Below are positions 40,139-40,935 of a stretch of 40,935 nucleotides of DNA, piece after piece. The stretch lies in contig CAMWUK010000026.1 of NCBI GenBank assembly GCA_947177415.1, forward strand, positions 1 to 40,935. The letters are read 5' to 3'. Each line of letters opens with the position of its first letter. Position 1 is the first letter of the stretch. Below the pieces are notes generated by a model, which did not search any database, was not told where the DNA came from, and worked only from the letters and a program-made list of their open reading frames with translations. The position numbers and the translations under genes were made by a program. The DNA comes from an uncultured Clostridiaceae bacterium (lineage in GTDB: Bacteria; Bacillota; Clostridia; Lachnospirales; Lachnospiraceae).

Positions 40139-40300
40139 ATGAAACAAAAGATAAAACGCTTATTTTTGGTACATTTCTTCATTATACTGATACAAGGTAT
40201 GGATGGTGTATCAATTTGTGAGGTTAATATTATACCCCCTCTCAAGCAGAGGGGGAAATGTCTGTTGGTACGGAAAAAGCTATCTGCGAATAGAGGATAG
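40139..40300 (+). CDS. Small ORF with a signal-peptide-like start
   Basis: 53 codons from ATG with AGAGGAG 8 bp upstream: MKQKIKRLFLVHFFIILIQG, then a polar tail that runs through two hairpins, including the terminator. The basic-hydrophobic start resembles a signal peptide or short membrane peptide. The overlap with the terminator stem suggests the C-terminal half is not selected as protein; it could be the stub of a decayed exported protein. Confidence 0.45.
   Translation: MKQKIKRLFLVHFFIILIQGMDGVSICEVNIIPPLKQRGKCLLVRKKLSANRG
40235..40255. other. GC-rich hairpin inside the small ORF
   Basis: CCCCCTCT/AGAGGGGG with loop CAAGC. No T run. Confidence 0.5.
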
Positions 40301-40319
40301 CCTTTTCCGTATTTTTTTT
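40269..40319 (+). terminator. Strong rho-independent terminator
   Basis: TACGGAAAAaGCTATC ... GATAGCcTTTTCCGTA, then a T8 tract. It ends the P1 transcript directly before promoter P2. Confidence 0.95.
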
Positions 40320-40446
40320 GGGAATTTATAAATATTTTATTGAGTTATTTGATTCAAATTGGATTTTAACAATTGGAGACGGATTTTAACAATTCGTGCC
40401 ACGCCTGTGGAAAAAATTAAAAAAACCTGTATACTGAATTATATTA
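40320..40446 (+). promoter_or_regulatory. Duplicated 127-bp promoter P2 with paired LytTR-like boxes
   Basis: Aligns with P1 base for base over 127 bp. Boxes TTTTAACAATTG (40364) and TTTTAACAATTC (40384), -10 TATACT at 40430-40435. It begins at the end of the previous terminator and drives the secreted-protein gene at 40666. Conservation is stronger in the box region than in the stretch between the boxes and the -10. Confidence 0.75.
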
Positions 40447-40480
40447 GTGAATTATATTAGCGATTAGTAGAGGGGGAAAT

Positions 40481-40555
40481 ATGACAGTTCAGGTAGTCCC
40501 TGCACACCTTGCTGTGCAAGGACGTATGAAAGTGTACATTAAGTGTGGCTCATAG
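40481..40555 (+). CDS. 24-aa leader ORF in the P2 transcript
   Basis: ATG after AGAGGGGGAAAT; peptide MTVQVVPAHLAVQGRMKVYI KCGS. It overlaps the palindromic element below. It may be fortuitous. Confidence 0.3.
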   Translation: MTVQVVPAHLAVQGRMKVYIKCGS

Positions 40556-40616
40556 CAACTTGCATGCGTTAGCTTGCTGTGAGCTGTAACAGGACAGCCC
40601 TTAGCTGAACTGTTAC
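40483..40616. repeat. Structured element with family-like ends in the P2 leader
   Basis: Begins GACAGTTCAG and ends CTGAACTGTTAC, with inner stems around CCTTGCtgtGCAAGG and CAGCAAGC/GCTTGCTG. Its size (134 bp) and ends are like family B, but the interior differs. Confidence 0.55.
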
Positions 40617-40665
40617 GGGGAAATGTCTGTCAGCAAAATATTTCAAGACGGAGGATTGATATGTT

Positions 40666-40935
40666 ATGGGAAAGAATAAAAGAATTTTTTCTGGCAAAAA
40701 GAGAAGAAAATTGAAGCGGGGCATGGGAATCCTGCTGGCAATGGCTGTGGTATTAAACACGCTGCCTTTGGGAGGGCTGGTAGTGTCAGCTTCGGAAAAC
40801 AAGGAAGTGGGAATCTGCACCCACCATAAGCAACATACAAAGGACTGCAGCTACAGCCCGGCATCAGATGACGAAAAGGGAAGCCCCTGTACTTACGAGT
40901 GCAAACTCTGTCCCATCGAGGATTTGATCGCTGCC
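40666..40935 (+). CDS. Secreted surface protein, N-terminal 90 residues (cut by window edge)
   Basis: Open to the window end. Basic start (MGKNKRIFSGKKRRKLKRG), hydrophobic core (ILLAMAVVLNTLPLGGLVVS) and a signal-peptidase-like site near VSASEN. The mature part is Cys/His-rich: CTHHKQHTKDCSY, then SPCTYECKLCPIEDLIAA, a module frequent at the start of long repeat-bearing surface proteins in Lachnospiraceae. ATG 40666 has GGAGG 11 bp upstream; ATG 40661 opens only a short frame. Driven by promoter P2. Confidence 0.8.
   Translation, partial: MGKNKRIFSGKKRRKLKRGMGILLAMAVVLNTLPLGGLVVSASENKEVGICTHHKQHTKDCSYSPASDDEKGSPCTYECKLCPIEDLIAA

Noticed and set aside
40661-40714. Alternative start ATG 40661 for the last gene
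   Set aside because: Opens only a short frame ending in TGA; the frame from 40666 encodes a signal peptide and stays open to the window end.

Overview
The window looks like a chromosome segment of a low-GC, spore-forming Clostridia bacterium, most likely a member of the Lachnospiraceae. Reasons: a cotJABC spore-coat operon, a DUF4317 protein, a two-OB-fold SSB-like protein, the cdaA-cdaR cyclic-di-AMP locus, a yeast-type LeuA, TypA/BipA, and generally AT-rich coding sequence with strong AGGAGG ribosome binding sites. No rRNA, tRNA or CRISPR array was seen.

Layout. 0.1-1.8 kb: three small genes that look like the immunity end of a polymorphic-toxin locus (SUKH protein, unknown protein, DUF3592-like membrane protein). 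1.8-8.0 kb: a very long RND exporter with a coiled-coil insertion, then an AAA-ATPase-like/PD-(D/E)XK protein, both on the minus strand. 8.5-12.7 kb: a secreted Ig-like/LRR protein, an SPFH (band 7) protein with an Arc-type repressor and a matching operator, a membrane protein and a GNAT acetyltransferase. 12.8-19.8 kb: cotJA, cotJB and an interrupted cotJC. 20-23 kb: histidine phosphatase, DUF4317 protein, nitroreductase. 23.4-30.6 kb: two membrane proteins, cdaA, cdaR, leuA and an ABC-2 exporter pair. 30.7-35 kb: typA, an SSB-like gene, cobO and a Pr6Pr-like membrane protein. 35.2-40.9 kb: an Agr/LytTR-type two-component system of visibly higher GC, two tiny type I toxin-antitoxin modules, and two transcription units behind near-identical 127-bp promoters.

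Main discovery: cotJC is split. Its first 175 codons lie at 13849-14373 and its last 31 codons (with stop) lie 5.3 kb away at 19657-19752. Between them is a 5,283-bp element bounded by a 12-bp direct repeat (CGTTTCGGTGAA). It carries a large serine recombinase, a small ORF just upstream of it, a P1B metal ATPase and a TetR regulator. Precise recombination at the 12-bp core would restore an uninterrupted 206-codon cotJC. This is the architecture of the sigK skin element and other sporulation-gene intervening elements, here in a mother-cell coat gene. Whether excision happens during sporulation is inference.

Second theme: the intergenic regions are full of structured repeats of 130-185 bp whose ends resemble GTTACTGTTCA. 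At least three families are visible (A: four copies; B: two complete and several partial; C: two copies). Some sit in inverted pairs around single genes, including tetR inside the cotJC element.

Third theme: downstream of the LytTR two-component system two promoters share 127 bp without a gap, including paired TTTTAAC(A/G)(A/G)TT boxes 20 bp apart upstream of a TATACT -10. They drive an unrecognised 513-aa protein with three DHH motifs and a secreted protein cut by the window edge. They are plausible targets of the LytTR regulator, although the motif match and the regulation are inferred.
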